This document shows, in pieces, positions 24,713 to 33,133 of a stretch of 64,000 bases of DNA (positions within the stretch are counted from its first letter, which is position 1; every line of letters starts with the position of its first letter). The stretch spans positions 314,759 to 378,758 of the forward strand of contig NZ_LWLE01000012.1 of NCBI RefSeq assembly GCF_001905125.1, written 5' to 3'. A program made the position numbers and the translations under genes. The DNA comes from Streptomyces sp. TSRI0281. GTDB taxonomy: Bacteria > Actinomycetota > Actinomycetes > Streptomycetales > Streptomycetaceae. Below the pieces are notes generated by a model. It worked only from the letters and a program-made list of their open reading frames with translations. It had not been told where the DNA came from and did no database searches.

Positions 24713-25705
24713 CTCCAGCAGCCGGTCGGCCGTCCATGACGTGACGACGCGCTCCACGGGCACCCCGCACTCCTCGGCCCGCGCACAGCCGAGGATCTGC
24801 CAGTCCAGCTGTCCCGGAGCGTGCGCGTCCGTGTCGATGGCGAAGAGCACGCCCGCCTCGACGGCCCGGCGCAGCAGCCGCCGCGGCGGATCCAGCCGCT
24901 CCGGGCGGCAGTTGATCTCCACCGCCGTTGCGGACTCGGCACACGCGGCGAAGACCCGGTCCGCGTCGAACTCCGACTCCTGCCGGCCCCGGCCCGCGAC
25001 GAGGCGCCCCGTGCAGTGACCCAGTACATCGGCGTGCGGGTCGCGCACCGCAGCTTCCAGCCGCCGTGTCATCGCCCCCGCCTCCATGCGCAGCTTGGAG
25101 TGCACCGACACGACGACCACATCGAGCCGTTCCAGCAGCTCCGGTTCCTGATCGAGTGAGCCGTCCGGGAGGATGTCGCACTCGATGCCGGTGAGCAGCC
25201 GGAACGGCGCCCACCGCTCGTTGAGTTCCGCCACCACCCCCAGCTGCTCCCGCAGCCTCCGCGCGGACAGCCCGTTCGCGACCGTCAGCCGGGGGGAGTG
25301 ATCGGTGAGGACCGCCCACTCGTGGCCCAGCTCCACGGCCGTCCGTCCCATCTCCTCGACCGGACTGCCACCGTCCGACCAGTCGGAATGCAGATGGCAG
25401 TCGCCCCGCAGGCGCGCGAGCAGTGCCCCGCCTCCCTCGGCGAGCGGGACCGTGGCCTCCGCCTCCAGCCGGTCCAGGTACTCCGGCACCCTGCCCGCCA
25501 GCGCCTCCCGGATCACCTGGCCCGTCCTGGGCCCGATGCCGCTCACCTTTTCGAGAGTCGCCCGTGTCACCCGTTCCGTGAGCTCGTCTCCGGACAGGTC
25601 CTCGACCGCCTCGGCTGCCCGGCGGAACGCCCGTACCCGGTACGTGGCGCCCTGCGAACGCTCCAGCAGAAACGCGATCCGCCGCAAGGCGGTGGCCGGA
25701 TCCAT
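24689..25705 (-). CDS. PHP-domain phosphoesterase with helix-hairpin-helix (PolX C-terminal type)
   Basis: 338 residues. An N-terminal helical part with HhH motif VSGIGPRTGQVIREAL (~50-65) precedes a PHP domain with the metal motif DCHLHSDWSDG (~102-112), LTDHSPR, VHSKLRM, LGHCTGR and a final DTDAHAP. This is the layout of the C-terminal region of PolX DNA polymerases and of stand-alone PHP phosphoesterases, which may cleave phosphate or nucleic-acid ends. The polymerase nucleotidyltransferase core is missing. I chose the ATG at 25705 because GGGAGG precedes it. Monocistronic. Confidence 0.85.
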   Translation of the reverse strand: MDPATALRRIAFLLERSQGATYRVRAFRRAAEAVEDLSGDELTERVTRATLEKVSGIGPRTGQVIREALAGRVPEYLDRLEAEATVPLAEGGGALLARLRGDCHLHSDWSDGGSPVEEMGRTAVELGHEWAVLTDHSPRLTVANGLSARRLREQLGVVAELNERWAPFRLLTGIECDILPDGSLDQEPELLERLDVVVVSVHSKLRMEAGAMTRRLEAAVRDPHADVLGHCTGRLVAGRGRQESEFDADRVFAACAESATAVEINCRPERLDPPRRLLRRAVEAGVLFAIDTDAHAPGQLDWQILGCARAEECGVPVERVVTSWTADRLLEWTSPGAR

Positions 25706-25919
25706 CAGTACCTCCCTGGCGGAACGGCGACAGCCGTTGACGGGGACGTCCGGGGCTGTCCGCAACCAGCATCGCCGGATGCCCACCGGCCCGCACGGCG
25801 GCGAGCCGTCGGCCGCCCTGCGGAACCGTGCTCCGCCGGCGGAGCGGTCCGGCGCTGTGGAGGGGTGGACATGCGGCGTCCGGGCCGCACACCGCAGTGA
25901 CACGGAGAGGAGAGGCATC

Positions 25920-26246
25920 GTGCCCGCAGGTTCCAGTCGGAAGCGTGAACGTCAGGACGAGCACATCAAGGAGGGAGCCGAGAAGCGCGGCGAGTCGACC
26001 GGGCGTGCGAAGGAGATCGCCGCCCGCACCGTGAACAAGGAGCGGGCGAGGTCCGGCGAGTCCAGGACCGCGAGCAGAACATCGACGCAGGACAGCAGGT
26101 CGGCGTACGAACGCGGTGGGGAGCGGTCGCACAGCGGGTCCCGGGGGCCGACCAGGGACCAGCTGTACGGGGAGGCGAAGAGGCGGAACATCGAGGGCCG
26201 TTCCTCGATGAACAAGGAGCAGCTGCGTAAAGCCCTGGACGGCTGA
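25920..26246 (+). CDS. Rho N-terminal-domain ('plasmid stabilization'-like) small basic protein
   Basis: 108 residues, strongly basic and low in hydrophobics. The first ~70 residues are a disordered Lys/Arg/Glu/Ser region with repeats of the type EIAARTVNKERARSGESRTA. The last ~32 (TRDQLYGEAKRRNIEGRSSM and onward) form a Rho-N/SAP-like helix-extended-loop-helix that often binds nucleic acid. Such proteins are commonly annotated as plasmid stabilization proteins, but no plasmid function has been shown. GTG start at 25920 after GGAGAGGAG. Confidence 0.78.
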   Translation: MPAGSSRKRERQDEHIKEGAEKRGESTGRAKEIAARTVNKERARSGESRTASRTSTQDSRSAYERGGERSHSGSRGPTRDQLYGEAKRRNIEGRSSMNKEQLRKALDG

Positions 26247-26300
26247 ACGCCGACCGGGCGCACCGCGCCGGGCGCGACGGGAGCCGCGGCCCGCTGCGCG

Positions 26301-27617
26301 CTAACGAAGGGGCGGTTCCGGCTCGGCGTGCACCCAGCGGCCGGCGTGGGAGTCGTAGTCGTACACCGGACGCCCCCGGGCACCGCTGGTGCGGAACGGG
26401 CTGCCGTTGTCGTCGACGCGTACGGTCCCGGACCGCCCGCCGGCGCTCCACCGCAGCTCCCCGTACCAGTCGCAGTCACAGCCGGCCGTGCGGCCGGTGA
26501 CCAGGAAGACCTCCGGGTCCGTCGCGGAGACGCTGTACGGGAACGCGACCGCCGCAAGGGGCTCACCGGAGTCATTGCCCGCGACGGACCGTGCGACCGG
26601 CCGCGGCAGGTCCAGGTCGACATCGAACAGGCGGGGAGTGAGCGCGCCGCCGCACCCGTGATTCATGCGGTAGACGTCCCGCTTCGGCGGCTCCCGCCGG
26701 GCGGTCACCCGGATCCGCAGCGATTCGAGGACCACCGCCCGCTCACCCTTGCCCTGCAGCGTGATCCGCACGCCGGTGTCGGACGCGTGCACGGCACCGA
26801 GGGACCGTGCCCAGGACTCCGCGTCCGCCTCCACCGGCGGCGGGGGCACCTTCGCGGTGTCCCCGCCGAGGAGATAGGCGTGATCGCACCCGTTCTTCCA
26901 GATGTGATCGTCGGTGGTCCACGAGAACGGCATCGCGTCGCCGTCCGGTTCCCCGGCGGCGCCGACGCCGTCCTCGGCCACCGTCGCCCGCGGCTGCCGC
27001 GGGCGGTCCACCGCCCCGGCCGCCGCGTCGCCGGAACGGGAGGGCGTGACATCGGGGGAGGGGGCGGCAGGGGAGGGGACGACGGCCCGTCGTGGCCGTT
27101 CCGCTCCGGAGACACGGCCCTTGGACCGCTCCACGGCGGCTCCCGGTCCGTCCGCCCCGGAGAACGGCGTTCCGCCGAACGCGACGATCAGGGTCAGCGT
27201 GATGAGCGTCGCGAGCAGGGCAGCGGCGGCATACGGACCGCGCCGCCGCGCCGGGGCACGTACGACAGGCTCCCGCCCCTTCCCGCCTCCGTCGCCCTCC
27301 GTGCCGCCCCCGGCCGTGAGCGGGGCGGCCGGCAGGCTCGTCACCGGGACCCGGCGCCGGTTCCGTTCGGCGTCCGCCATGATCCACAGGCGGTGCAGCG
27401 CCGCGAGGTCCTCGCCCCCGCACCCGCAGAAGCGGGCCAGCCGCTCCACCGGCGCGAACTCGATCGGCACCGTCCGTCCCACGCAGTACCGGTGCAGTGT
27501 CGAGGCGCTGATGTCCACCCGCCGCGCGAGAGAGGCATAGGTGCGGCCGGACCCTTCCCGCAGGGCGCGCAGCCGCGCCGCGAAGGCATCGCTCGCGCTC
27601 TCTTTGGCTGCTGCCAA
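26301..27617 (-). CDS. HTH protein with a single membrane anchor and external domain
   Basis: 438 residues from a TTG at 27617 with a GGGAGGT ribosome site; a GTG at 27676 in frame is the alternative. Residues ~10-75 are an XRE-like helix-turn-helix (LRALREGSGRTYASLARRVD and STLHRYCVGRTVP). A single transmembrane segment (AAALLATLITLTLIVAF) lies at ~130-147. It is followed by a Pro/Ser/Ala-rich linker and a C-terminal extracytoplasmic domain with several Cys and the NGCDHAYLLGG and RTAGCDCDWYGELRW segments. The layout suggests a membrane-tethered DNA-binding sensor. Divergent from a secreted-protein gene. Confidence 0.72.
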   Translation of the reverse strand: MAAAKESASDAFAARLRALREGSGRTYASLARRVDISASTLHRYCVGRTVPIEFAPVERLARFCGCGGEDLAALHRLWIMADAERNRRRVPVTSLPAAPLTAGGGTEGDGGGKGREPVVRAPARRRGPYAAAALLATLITLTLIVAFGGTPFSGADGPGAAVERSKGRVSGAERPRRAVVPSPAAPSPDVTPSRSGDAAAGAVDRPRQPRATVAEDGVGAAGEPDGDAMPFSWTTDDHIWKNGCDHAYLLGGDTAKVPPPPVEADAESWARSLGAVHASDTGVRITLQGKGERAVVLESLRIRVTARREPPKRDVYRMNHGCGGALTPRLFDVDLDLPRPVARSVAGNDSGEPLAAVAFPYSVSATDPEVFLVTGRTAGCDCDWYGELRWSAGGRSGTVRVDDNGSPFRTSGARGRPVYDYDSHAGRWVHAEPEPPLR

Positions 27618-27795
27618 CCCCCTCGACCTCCCCCGGCCGTCCCAGGAGGGCGTTCCACCCCACTGAAAGGACCCCACGTCACCGGGGGTGGGATGGTTCC
27701 GCCGTTCCACGGGTTCGTGTCGTGCTTGGCACCGCCCCGACGGCCGCCGAGGCTGGTGCCTGTTCCGCTCAGCCACCGAAACGGGGAGTACTTCC

Positions 27796-28422
27796 GTGAA
27801 CAGGATCCGTGCCGCCGTCATGGCCGCCGTAGCCGCGGGCATGACCCTCACCGCACCCTCACCGGCCTCCGCCGCACCCGCCTCGCACGCGGCCCCCGCC
27901 GCTCCCGCGGCGCCGAAGTTCCTCTCTGCCTCGCAGCTGCCCGCCTCCCTCAGCCCATGGACCGCTGGTCCGGTGCGCCGGGGACTGCCCGACTCCGGCT
28001 CCGTATGCACCGCCGGTATCGCGCCGGCGGCGTCCACCAGCCATCGTGACTTCCGGACGGAGCTGGACACCGGTGCGCGCCAGACCACCACGGTCGCGGC
28101 CACCACCGCGCGGGCGACGGCACTGGCCGCCGAGCTCCGTGCCGCGCTCGAAAGCTGCCTGGACCGGCTCAAGGAGGAGGACCCGGGGCTTCAGGGCGAG
28201 GCTTTCTACCACGGCCGGGTGAACGTCGAGGACGGCGCGCACATCTACAGCGTCGACACGTCCTACCCCGAGGGCGGCTCGACCGACATCGGCCTCTACT
28301 CGGTCGGCCGTGACGGCCGGACGGTGACCGTCGTGGAATGGGGCCAGCTGGGCGATCTCGACGGAGCACCGCTGGAGGGCTTCAGGAAGAGCACCCGCAC
28401 CGCCGTCGCCAAGCTCCACTGA
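27796..28422 (+). CDS. Secreted protein of unknown function
   Basis: 208 residues. A Sec signal peptide runs from the GTG at 27796 to an ASA-A cleavage site near residue 27, followed by an Ala/Pro-rich stretch. The mature part has two cysteines (in SVCTAG and ESCLDR) that could form one disulfide, and a C-terminal TVTVVEWGQLGDLDGAPLEGFRK region. The pattern resembles actinobacterial extracytoplasmic lipoprotein-like sensor domains but I cannot place it. The divergent HTH-membrane protein is its neighbour, which may indicate a functional link. Confidence 0.65.
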   Translation: MNRIRAAVMAAVAAGMTLTAPSPASAAPASHAAPAAPAAPKFLSASQLPASLSPWTAGPVRRGLPDSGSVCTAGIAPAASTSHRDFRTELDTGARQTTTVAATTARATALAAELRAALESCLDRLKEEDPGLQGEAFYHGRVNVEDGAHIYSVDTSYPEGGSTDIGLYSVGRDGRTVTVVEWGQLGDLDGAPLEGFRKSTRTAVAKLH

Positions 28423-28501
28423 GCCGTCGTACGGCACCCGGAGCGAGCCGCCCGGCACTCTTCGCGAGCCGCCCGGGTCGCGGCCCGCGAAGGTGCGCGG
28501 C

Positions 28502-31036
28502 ATGGCGGAGGGGGAGCATGCTGGCTGTGTGACCCGGCACGGCACGACCCGGCACACCCCGCTCGACGAGAGCGGGGAGGTGGCCGGGGAAGCGAGCACT
28601 GGCCGAGTACCGGACGAGCTTTCCCTGGTGCTCGCCCAGGCCGCCGTGAGCGCGATCGAGTCCGCCGGGGGATACGCGGGCGGTGTGTATCTGCGTTCGT
28701 CGACGCCCGGACTGCTGCGGCTGGCGGTACTCGCGGGGCTGCCCGGTCCGCTGTTCCGCCCCTGGTGGCGTATGCAGGTGAAGCGGCCCCTCCCGGTGTC
28801 CGAGTCCTACCGCACGGGCAGAGCGGTGCTCCTGGCCGACGCGGAGGAGGCGATGCGCCGCTTCCCGCAGCTGATGGCGGGGCTGCCGTTCCCCTTCGGG
28901 TCGCTGTACGTCCCGGTCGGGGCCGGCCGGGACAGAGCGGGCGTCCTGTTCGTGATGCGCGCCGCCACGCCCGGGGAGCCGGTGGCACCCGCCGAGGTCG
29001 GGCGGCTCCAGCGCATCGCCCGGCGGCTCGGCCAGGACCTCGCGGGACTCGGATCCGGCGGCACCTCGTGCCTGTGGGACGGCGAGCCGCTGCCCGTCCA
29101 GCTGCCCGCGGCCATCGCGCCGCCGCTGCGGATCGGCCGCTTCGACTGGGAACTCGAAAGCGGCGCCGTCACCGCCGACGAGGAGATGTGCGCGATCCTC
29201 GGCACGACGCCCGCCGCTTTTCCGGGCACCGTCGACGCCCTCGCGGCGCGGCTGGTGCCGGAGGACGTGTACGGGCTGTGGGCACTCGCCCGACAAGCCG
29301 CCGAGCCGGACGCCTCCGTCGTCCGCAGGATGCGGCTGCGGGGACCCGACGGCCGCTCGCACCTGCTGGAACTCTCGGGACGCTGGGTCCACCCGACCGG
29401 CGACGGAGCCGCGAGCCACCTGAGCGGCTCCGTGGTGGACCTCGGCGCCGGGCCGGTCGTCGCGGAGGCGGCCGACCGGATGCCCCGCGGCATCTTCTCG
29501 CTCGACCGGCTCGGCCGGATCACCTACGCCAACCACCTGGCCGAGGACCTCCTCGGCCGCAGCCGGGCGGAGCTGGTCGGGCGCGTCCTGTGGGAGACCC
29601 TGCCGTGGTTCGGGCACCCCGCCTACGAGGACCACCACCGGGCCGCGCTGCTCTCCGACGAAGCCGTTCACTTCCTGGCCCGCCGCGCCCCGAAGGAATG
29701 GCTCTCCGTCTCCATGTACCCCGGCCACGACGGGGTGACGGTGGTGCTCAGCGCCACGGAACAGCCGGCCTACGCCCCCGGGTCCGTCGTCGTGCCGGGC
29801 GCCGGCCTGGGCTCCCCGGCCGACCGTTCCGCCGCCCTGTACCGGCCGGTCGCCCTCGCCATCGCGCTGACGGAGGCCGTCACCGCCCGCCAGGTGTCCG
29901 CCGTCGTCACCGAGGAACTGCTGCCCGCCTTCGGCGGCAGGCAGCTGGCGATCTACCTGCTGAGCGAACGCCACCTCTATCTGGCCTGGGAGACCGGCTT
30001 CCCGGAAGGCTTCCTCAACCGATTCGACGGGGTCGCTCTCGACGCCCGCATTCCCGGCGTGGAGACCCTCACCTCGGGCCGCCCCATCTTCTTCGAGTCC
30101 ATGGAGCGTCTGGGGGAGGCCTATCCCGGCATCCCCATGGACGCCGACGTCGGAGCACGGGCCTTCCTGCCGCTGATCGCCTCCGGGCGGCTGGTCGGCT
30201 CCTGCATCCTCGGCTTCGACCGGCCGCGCGGCTTCAGCCCGGAGGAGCGCACCGTCCTCACCGCCCTGGCGGGGCTCATCGCGCAGGCACTCAAGCGGGC
30301 CCAGCGCTACGACAGCGAGGCGGCGCTGGCCCGGGGTCTGCAGGACGCCCTGCTGCCGCACCGGCTGCCCGGGATCGAAGGCGTCGACACGGCCGCCCGG
30401 TACCTCTCCGGCACGCAGGGCATGGACGTCGGCGGCGACTGGTACGACGTCATCGAGACCGGCCGCGGTCTCGCCCTGGTCATCGGCGACGTTCAGGGAC
30501 ACGGTGTGGCAGCCGCCGCGACCATGGGTCAACTGCGCAGCGCCGTACGCGCCTTCGCCCTCGGCGCACGTGATCCGCAGGAGGTGATGAGCGGTACCAA
30601 CAGGCTGCTCATCGATCTCGACCCCGGCCAGTTCGCCAGCTGCTGCTACGTCGTCCTCGACCCTGCCACCGGTGTCGTCCAGGCGGTGCGGGCGGGGCAT
30701 CCGCAGCCCGTGCTGCGCCATCCCGACGGCGCGACGGAGGTCCTGGACCTGGCCGGTGGTGTCGTCCTGGGCATCGACAGCGAGGCGGTCTACCCGGTCA
30801 CGGAATTCCGGCTCGACCCCGGGGCGATGCTGGCCCTGTTCACCGACGGGCTCATCGAGCGCGCGGGGACCGACATCGACGAGGGCATCGAGCGGCTGCG
30901 GAGCGGCATCGCCGCGCTCGGCTCGGCATCGCTCGGCGACATCGCGGACCGGGTGATCGAGGAGGCGGGGCAGGCCGACGACCGCCCCGACGACATCGCG
31001 CTGCTGCTCGCCTCCCGCTGGACGGCGGCGGACTGA
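28502..31036 (+). CDS. GAF/PAS sensor phosphatase (SpoIIE/RsbU-type PP2C)
   Basis: 844 residues. Domains in order: an N-terminal GAF domain (~30-190), a PAS-type region (~210-310), a second PAS (~320-420, MPRGIFSLDRLGRITYANHL), a GAF (~450-600), and a PP2C/SpoIIE phosphatase (~615-840; MDVGGDWYDVIETGRGLALVIGDVQGHG, then LALFTDGLIERAG). The aspartates of GGDWYD and GDVQGHG are the metal ligands. Such proteins dephosphorylate anti-sigma-factor antagonists in partner-switching control of sigma factors. Starts at GTG 28493 and GTG 28529 are also possible. No anti-sigma or STAS gene is adjacent. Confidence 0.88.
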   Translation: MAEGEHAGCVTRHGTTRHTPLDESGEVAGEASTGRVPDELSLVLAQAAVSAIESAGGYAGGVYLRSSTPGLLRLAVLAGLPGPLFRPWWRMQVKRPLPVSESYRTGRAVLLADAEEAMRRFPQLMAGLPFPFGSLYVPVGAGRDRAGVLFVMRAATPGEPVAPAEVGRLQRIARRLGQDLAGLGSGGTSCLWDGEPLPVQLPAAIAPPLRIGRFDWELESGAVTADEEMCAILGTTPAAFPGTVDALAARLVPEDVYGLWALARQAAEPDASVVRRMRLRGPDGRSHLLELSGRWVHPTGDGAASHLSGSVVDLGAGPVVAEAADRMPRGIFSLDRLGRITYANHLAEDLLGRSRAELVGRVLWETLPWFGHPAYEDHHRAALLSDEAVHFLARRAPKEWLSVSMYPGHDGVTVVLSATEQPAYAPGSVVVPGAGLGSPADRSAALYRPVALAIALTEAVTARQVSAVVTEELLPAFGGRQLAIYLLSERHLYLAWETGFPEGFLNRFDGVALDARIPGVETLTSGRPIFFESMERLGEAYPGIPMDADVGARAFLPLIASGRLVGSCILGFDRPRGFSPEERTVLTALAGLIAQALKRAQRYDSEAALARGLQDALLPHRLPGIEGVDTAARYLSGTQGMDVGGDWYDVIETGRGLALVIGDVQGHGVAAAATMGQLRSAVRAFALGARDPQEVMSGTNRLLIDLDPGQFASCCYVVLDPATGVVQAVRAGHPQPVLRHPDGATEVLDLAGGVVLGIDSEAVYPVTEFRLDPGAMLALFTDGLIERAGTDIDEGIERLRSGIAALGSASLGDIADRVIEEAGQADDRPDDIALLLASRWTAAD

Positions 31037-31046
31037 GCCGCCGTCC
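31020..31046. terminator. Terminator hairpin across the phosphatase stop codon
   Basis: GGACGGCGGC at 31020-31029 pairs with GCCGCCGTCC at 31037-31046 around a 7-base loop. The hairpin includes the TGA of the sensor phosphatase and separates it from the convergent fprA-like gene. Confidence 0.65.
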
Positions 31047-31066
31047 AGGGGTGCGGATCCGGCCCG

Positions 31067-32485
31067 TCAGGAACCGGCGGGAGCGTCCGCCGGTCCGGAG
31101 GCACCGGAAGCCCCCGACGCGGCGGGAGCACCCGACGCGTCCAGCATGGCGGAGCGGTCCACGACCTTGATCCGCTCGCGGCCCTCGGCCGCGCCCAGTG
31201 CCTGCTCGTGCGCGTCCAGGCGGTGCCAGCCCTCACGGGTGGTGTAGCGGACACCTCGTTCGTCGAGGAAGGCGACGACGGCGTCCGGCTCCGGCTGTGC
31301 GGGGGCGGGCAGCCGGCCCTCGGCGCGGTCCTCCAGCAGGCAGGCGACCGTCTCGTTGGCGTCACCCTTGGTGTGCCCGATCAGGCCGATCGGTCCACGC
31401 TTGATCCAGCCGGTGACGTACACGGACGTCATCGGCTCCTCACCGGCGATGACGCGACCGGCGGCGTGCGGGACGGTGCCGGAGGACACGTCGAAGGGGA
31501 GCTTCGGGAGCTCCTGCGAGTAGTAGCCGACCGCGCGGTAGACGCTCTGCACGTCCCAGTCGGTGAACTCGCCGGTGCCCCGGACGTTGCCCGTGCCGTC
31601 CAGCTCGGTCCGCTCGGTCCGCAGACCCGCTACGCGGCCGTCCTCGCCCAGGACCTCGACGGGCGACTCGAAGAAGTGCAGGAAGAGCTTGTGCGGCCGG
31701 TCGCCGACGTCGCGGATCGCCCAGTTCTCCAGTGTGGAGGCGACCATGTTGGCCTGCTTGTTGCCCCGCCGGGTCTCGATGGACCCCGCGTCGTAGTCGA
31801 TGTCCTCGGGGTTGACGATGACCTCGATGTTGGGCGAGTGGTCCAGCTCCCGCAGTTCCATCGGGCTGAACTTGGCCTGGGCCGGACCGCGGCGGCCGAA
31901 GACATGCACTTCGAGTGCCTTGTTGGCCTTGAGGCCCTCGTACACGTTGGCCGGGATCTCCGTCGGCAGCAGCTCGTCGGCCGTCTTGGCGAGTATGCGC
32001 GCCACGTCCAGGGCCACGTTCCCGACGCCCAGTACGGCGACCTTCTCCGCCGTCAGCGGCCAGCTGCGGGGCACCTCGGGGTGCCCGTCGTACCAGGAGA
32101 CGAAGTCGGCCGCGCCGTAGGAGCCGTCCAGCTCGATCCCGGGGAGGCCGAGCGCGCGGTCGGCGTCGGCGCCGGTGGAGAAGATCACCGCGTCGTAGAA
32201 GGACCGCAGCTCGTCCAGCCCGATGTCATGGGGGTAGTCGACGTTGCCGAACAGTCGCAGCTGCGGCTTGTCCAGCACCTGGTGGAGCGCCTTGACGATG
32301 CCCTTGATCCGCGGGTGGTCCGGGGCCACGCCGTAGCGGATCAGACCGAAGGGGGCGGGCATGCGCTCGAACAGGTCGATCGATACGCCCGGGTCCTGTG
32401 CGGCTTCGGATTTGAGCAGCGCGTCCGCTGCGTAGATCCCGGCGGGACCGGCTCCGACGATGGCGACGCGGACGGGGCGTGTCAT
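31067..32485 (-). CDS. fprA: Ferredoxin/adrenodoxin-NADP reductase (FprA type)
   Basis: 472 residues. VAIVGAGPAGIYAADALL at the N-terminus is the FAD-binding motif. VAVLGVGNVALDVARIL (~150) binds NADPH, GRRGPAQAKFSPMELREL follows, and GWIKRGPIGLIGHTKGDANE is the conserved adrenodoxin-reductase/FprA block. The enzyme passes electrons from NADPH to ferredoxins for P450s and other oxygenases, and could serve the P450-ferredoxin pair at 60.3-61.8 kb. The last ~15 residues are an Ala/Gly/Ser-rich tail. ATG at 32485. An IdeR/DmdR-like site lies 57-75 bases upstream. Confidence 0.9.
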   Translation of the reverse strand: MTRPVRVAIVGAGPAGIYAADALLKSEAAQDPGVSIDLFERMPAPFGLIRYGVAPDHPRIKGIVKALHQVLDKPQLRLFGNVDYPHDIGLDELRSFYDAVIFSTGADADRALGLPGIELDGSYGAADFVSWYDGHPEVPRSWPLTAEKVAVLGVGNVALDVARILAKTADELLPTEIPANVYEGLKANKALEVHVFGRRGPAQAKFSPMELRELDHSPNIEVIVNPEDIDYDAGSIETRRGNKQANMVASTLENWAIRDVGDRPHKLFLHFFESPVEVLGEDGRVAGLRTERTELDGTGNVRGTGEFTDWDVQSVYRAVGYYSQELPKLPFDVSSGTVPHAAGRVIAGEEPMTSVYVTGWIKRGPIGLIGHTKGDANETVACLLEDRAEGRLPAPAQPEPDAVVAFLDERGVRYTTREGWHRLDAHEQALGAAEGRERIKVVDRSAMLDASGAPAASGASGASGPADAPAGS

Positions 32486-32940
32486 GGCGTGTTGTTCCTT
32501 AGGGCGGGCGACGCGGGCAGGGGGGCGGCAAGCTGCGCAAGTAAGGCTTGGCTTACCAGTCTCCACCGCACACGTTAAGCCCTGCCCCGGCCGGACCTCG
32601 GGCCGGGGTCCCGTGAAGCCCATCGATCCGCCCCAAGATGCCCGAATTCTGCAATATGGGGGATTTTCCGGAATCGGGTTTTTCGCTCACGGAAGCCATG
32701 GGGGCGATATCTGATCTTCGGGGCGTGGAGCAAAACGGCCTTTTCGGACTCAGTGGCGAGCGTCACGTTCTGGACCCCTGACGGTGTGACACGTCGCCCG
32801 GTTCCCTTCTGTGACGGGAAATTTGACTTCGCGTTGTGGGATTGCCGACAGGAATTTCCATGAATTGATCTTGCGGAAGAATTGCGATCAAGAATTCGGG
32901 GCTTGTTCTGGCCGGCCTTTCTCGCCTACGGTCACCGTCA
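32486..32940. other. Gene-free region between fprA and the riboswitch
   Basis: 455 bases with no credible gene; short open frames here have unusual codon use and no family similarity. The stretch 32630-32900 is clearly richer in A and T than the rest of the window, as expected for divergent promoters. It contains the candidate iron box at 32542-32560 and should hold the promoter of the riboswitch-controlled transcript. Confidence 0.7.
32542..32560. promoter_or_regulatory. Candidate iron box (IdeR/DmdR1-type)
   Basis: TAAGGCTTGGCTTACCAGT matches 14 of 19 positions of the IdeR/DmdR consensus TWAGGTWAGSCTWACCTWA. It lies 57-75 bases upstream of the fprA start codon, a plausible promoter position. 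Confidence 0.45.
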
Positions 32941-33127
32941 ATCCGGATGGAACGCCTAATCCTGCCGCCGTCCGGCAATCAGACCTACTTACGTACGGCA
33001 GGAGCGGGGGACCCAGGTAAGCCGCCGATCCGGTATCCGGATCGGCTCGGGGTGAAGTCGCATTCGCGTGCGGCCAGGCAACTCCAGCCTGAACCCGACA
33101 GCTCACCTCGTAGGCGACGGAGAGGAA
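32941..33127 (+). promoter_or_regulatory. ydaO-type c-di-AMP riboswitch
   Basis: The leader contains the conserved blocks of Streptomyces ydaO/yuaA riboswitches in the right order. These are CGGCAGGAGCGGGGGACCCA at about 32995-33014, GGGGTGAAGTCGC at 33049-33061, GGCCAGGCAACTCCAGCCTG at about 33073-33092 and AACCCGACAGCTCACCTCG just after. The ribosome site GGAGAGGA at 33119-33126 follows directly. In streptomycetes this class sits ahead of resuscitation and cell-wall lytic genes and shuts them off when c-di-AMP is high. Exact ends are approximate. Confidence 0.87.
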
Positions 33128-33133
33128 TTCACC

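Noticed and set aside
25920..26246. Evidence of an integrated plasmid from the 'plasmid stabilization' name
   Set aside because: The protein is a chromosomal Rho-N-domain type; no integrase, replication or transfer gene is present.
32763..33020. Short open frames on both strands before the riboswitch
   Set aside because: They overlap the AT-rich leader region, lack ribosome sites and show no Streptomyces codon bias.
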